Assembly: GCA_963762575.1 (NCBI GenBank)
Contig: CAVXLL010000011.1
Location: 372,001-436,000, forward strand
Length of the DNA: 64,000 nt
Source: AP-15 sp963762575
GTDB taxonomy: Bacteria; Pseudomonadota; Alphaproteobacteria; ATCC43930; CGMCC-115725
Reading direction: 5' to 3'
Shown here piece by piece: positions 62,769-64,000 of this stretch (positions are counted from its first letter, which is position 1; the number at the start of each line of letters is the position of its first letter). Position numbers and translations under genes: made by a program. Below the pieces are notes generated by a model. The model saw nothing but the letters and a program-made list of their open reading frames with translations, searched no databases and was not told the origin of the DNA.

Positions 62769-64000
62769 ATGCCGATCGAAATCCTGATGCCGGCGCTGTC
62801 GCCGACAATGACCGAGGGCAACGTCACGAAGTGGCTGAAAAAAGAGGGTGACGAGGTCCATTCGGGCGACGTGCTCGCCGAGATCGAAACCGACAAGGCG
62901 ACCATGGAGTTCGAGGCTGTCGACGACGGCCGCCTCGGCAAGATCCTCGTCCCGGAAGGCGCCGAAGGGATCAAGGTCAATCAGCCGATCGCGTTGCTCC
63001 TCGGCGAGGGTGAGGACGCCTCGGCGCTCGAAAAATTTGCCGTACCCGCGCCCAAAACTGCTCCGACGGCGCCCCCCGAGCAGGCGCCCCCGCCGCAAGC
63101 CCAACGAGCGCCAGAAGCGCAGCCTGCTCCCGCGAGGGGAAGGGGCAACGGCCGCATCTTCGCCAGTCCGCTGGCCCGCCGCATGGCGCAGCAGGCCGGT
63201 CTGGAGCTCGCCGCAATGACCGGCTCGGGGCCACAAGGCCGCGTCGTCAAGGCCGATATCGAAGCGGCGCTCTCTGCCGAACGGGCCGCGCCAGTCCCGG
63301 CGCGGCCTGCGGCCCAGGCGCCATCTGCGCCCCCGGTCGCGCCGGCTGTGGGACCGGCTCTGTCCAAGGAGCGGGTGCTGGCGCTCGCCGGCAATCCGCC
63401 CTACACCGAGCGGCCGCTCACCGCGATGCGCCGCGTCATCGCCCGGCGGCTGACGGAATCAAAGCAAACGGTTCCGCATTTCTATCTGACTGTCGATTGC
63501 GAGATCGACGAGCTGCTGAAATTCCGCACCGAACTCAACGGGAAATCGGAGGCCTACCGGATTTCGGTCAACGATTTCGTGATCCGCGCTGCGGCGCTCG
63601 CCTTGCGGCAGGTGCCTGCGGCCAACGCCTCGTGGAGCGACGAGGCGATCCTTCTCTGGGATACGGTCGACATCGCTGTCGCCGTTGCGCTCGAGGACGG
63701 GCTGATCACACCGATCGTCAAAAATGCCGACCGCAAGGGATTGGCGGCAATCGCGAACGAGACCAAGGATCTCGCGGCGCGAGCCCGGGCTGGCAAGCTG
63801 AAGCTGGAGGAGTTCCAGGGCGGCACGTTTTCGATTTCGAACCTCGGCATGTTCGGGGTTCGCGATTTCGCCGCGGTCATCAACCCGCCGCATGGCGGCA
63901 TCCTGGCGGTCGGCGCCGGCGAAAAGCGGCCGGTCGTTAAAAATGGTGCGCTGGCGATCGCAACCGTGATGAGCTGCACCTTGTCCTGCGATCACCGGGC
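62769..64000 (+). CDS. pdhC: Dihydrolipoamide acetyltransferase (E2), 3' end off window
   Basis: E2 core of the pyruvate dehydrogenase complex, open to the right edge (410 codons seen). It has a lipoyl domain (ILMPALSPTMTEGNVTKWLK, Lys in IETDKATMEFEAVD), a proline-rich linker, an E3/E1-binding domain (FASPLARRMAQQAGLELAAM), a second linker and the catalytic domain (LTAMRRVIARRLTESKQTVP, ISNLGMFGVRDFAAVINPPH). The window ends inside the catalytic motif, after CDHRA. GGGAGG precedes ATG 62769. Confidence 0.95.
   Translation, partial: MPIEILMPALSPTMTEGNVTKWLKKEGDEVHSGDVLAEIETDKATMEFEAVDDGRLGKILVPEGAEGIKVNQPIALLLGEGEDASALEKFAVPAPKTAPTAPPEQAPPPQAQRAPEAQPAPARGRGNGRIFASPLARRMAQQAGLELAAMTGSGPQGRVVKADIEAALSAERAAPVPARPAAQAPSAPPVAPAVGPALSKERVLALAGNPPYTERPLTAMRRVIARRLTESKQTVPHFYLTVDCEIDELLKFRTELNGKSEAYRISVNDFVIRAAALALRQVPAANASWSDEAILLWDTVDIAVAVALEDGLITPIVKNADRKGLAAIANETKDLAARARAGKLKLEEFQGGTFSISNLGMFGVRDFAAVINPPHGGILAVGAGEKRPVVKNGALAIATVMSCTLSCDHR

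Overview
The window is 64 kb of GC-rich chromosome with dense, often overlapping genes. Two canonical alphaproteobacterial blocks place it: the rph/rdgB/hemW and rsmI-yraN neighbourhood (about 37.7-43.6 kb), and tpiA-secG-pyrG-kdsA-eno-ftsB-pdhA-pdhB-pdhC (54.6 kb to the right edge). A tal-pgi fusion inside a pentose-phosphate operon suggests a Rhodospirillales-like aerobic heterotroph. That rank is inference from gene content only. I found no rRNA, tRNA, CRISPR array, prophage or insertion sequence.

Layout. 0-4 kb: a small catabolic set (luciferase-like flavin oxidoreductase, amidohydrolase, SDR, DsbA-fold isomerase) plus a 68-residue unknown protein. 4.3-7.5 kb: a cytoplasmic PAS/GAF histidine kinase and a single-domain response regulator, separated by a GIY-YIG nuclease gene set among palindromic repeats. 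7.5-14.2 kb: a sulfatase divergent from a MarR-GNAT regulator, serC, a CorC/HlyC membrane protein, a vapBC-type toxin-antitoxin pair and an orphan anti-sigma-type domain. 14.3-23.1 kb: a gluconokinase remnant followed by tkt, tal-pgi, zwf, rpe, pgl and rpiA. 23.4-27.3 kb: cyoABCD, a bo3-type quinol oxidase. 27.4-34.4 kb (minus): a five-gene unit with an uncharacterised two-repeat, histidine-containing membrane protein, a gluconate-dehydrogenase-like small subunit, a GMC flavoprotein, a membrane-anchored FMN hydroxyacid dehydrogenase and a glycogen-debranching-type hydrolase. 34.5-43.6 kb: housekeeping genes (DUF2237, gshB, sirB1-like, BON lipoprotein, yraN, rsmI, a penicillin-binding-protein activator, hemW, rdgB, rph, queC). 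43.8-52.6 kb: a second catabolic island (SelA-like PLP enzyme, ABC-type binding protein, two hydroxyacid dehydrogenases, SDR, VOC protein, GNAT, MFS transporter, HpcH/HpaI aldolase). 52.6-64 kb: ppiD divergent from the tpiA-to-pdhC block, which runs off the right edge.

How the genes work together. The PPP operon, tpiA, eno and pdhABC cover central carbon flow to acetyl-CoA. The cyo oxidase and the flavoprotein dehydrogenases could exchange electrons through the quinone pool. The islands at both ends look like uptake and oxidation of hydroxy or aromatic acids.

Data-quality warning. At least twenty one-base frameshifts break otherwise well-conserved genes, including cyoC, rsmI, hemW, rdgB and eno. 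They concentrate between 38 and 49 kb. Consensus indel errors explain most of them better than gene decay, so I report each such gene as one locus across its frameshift.
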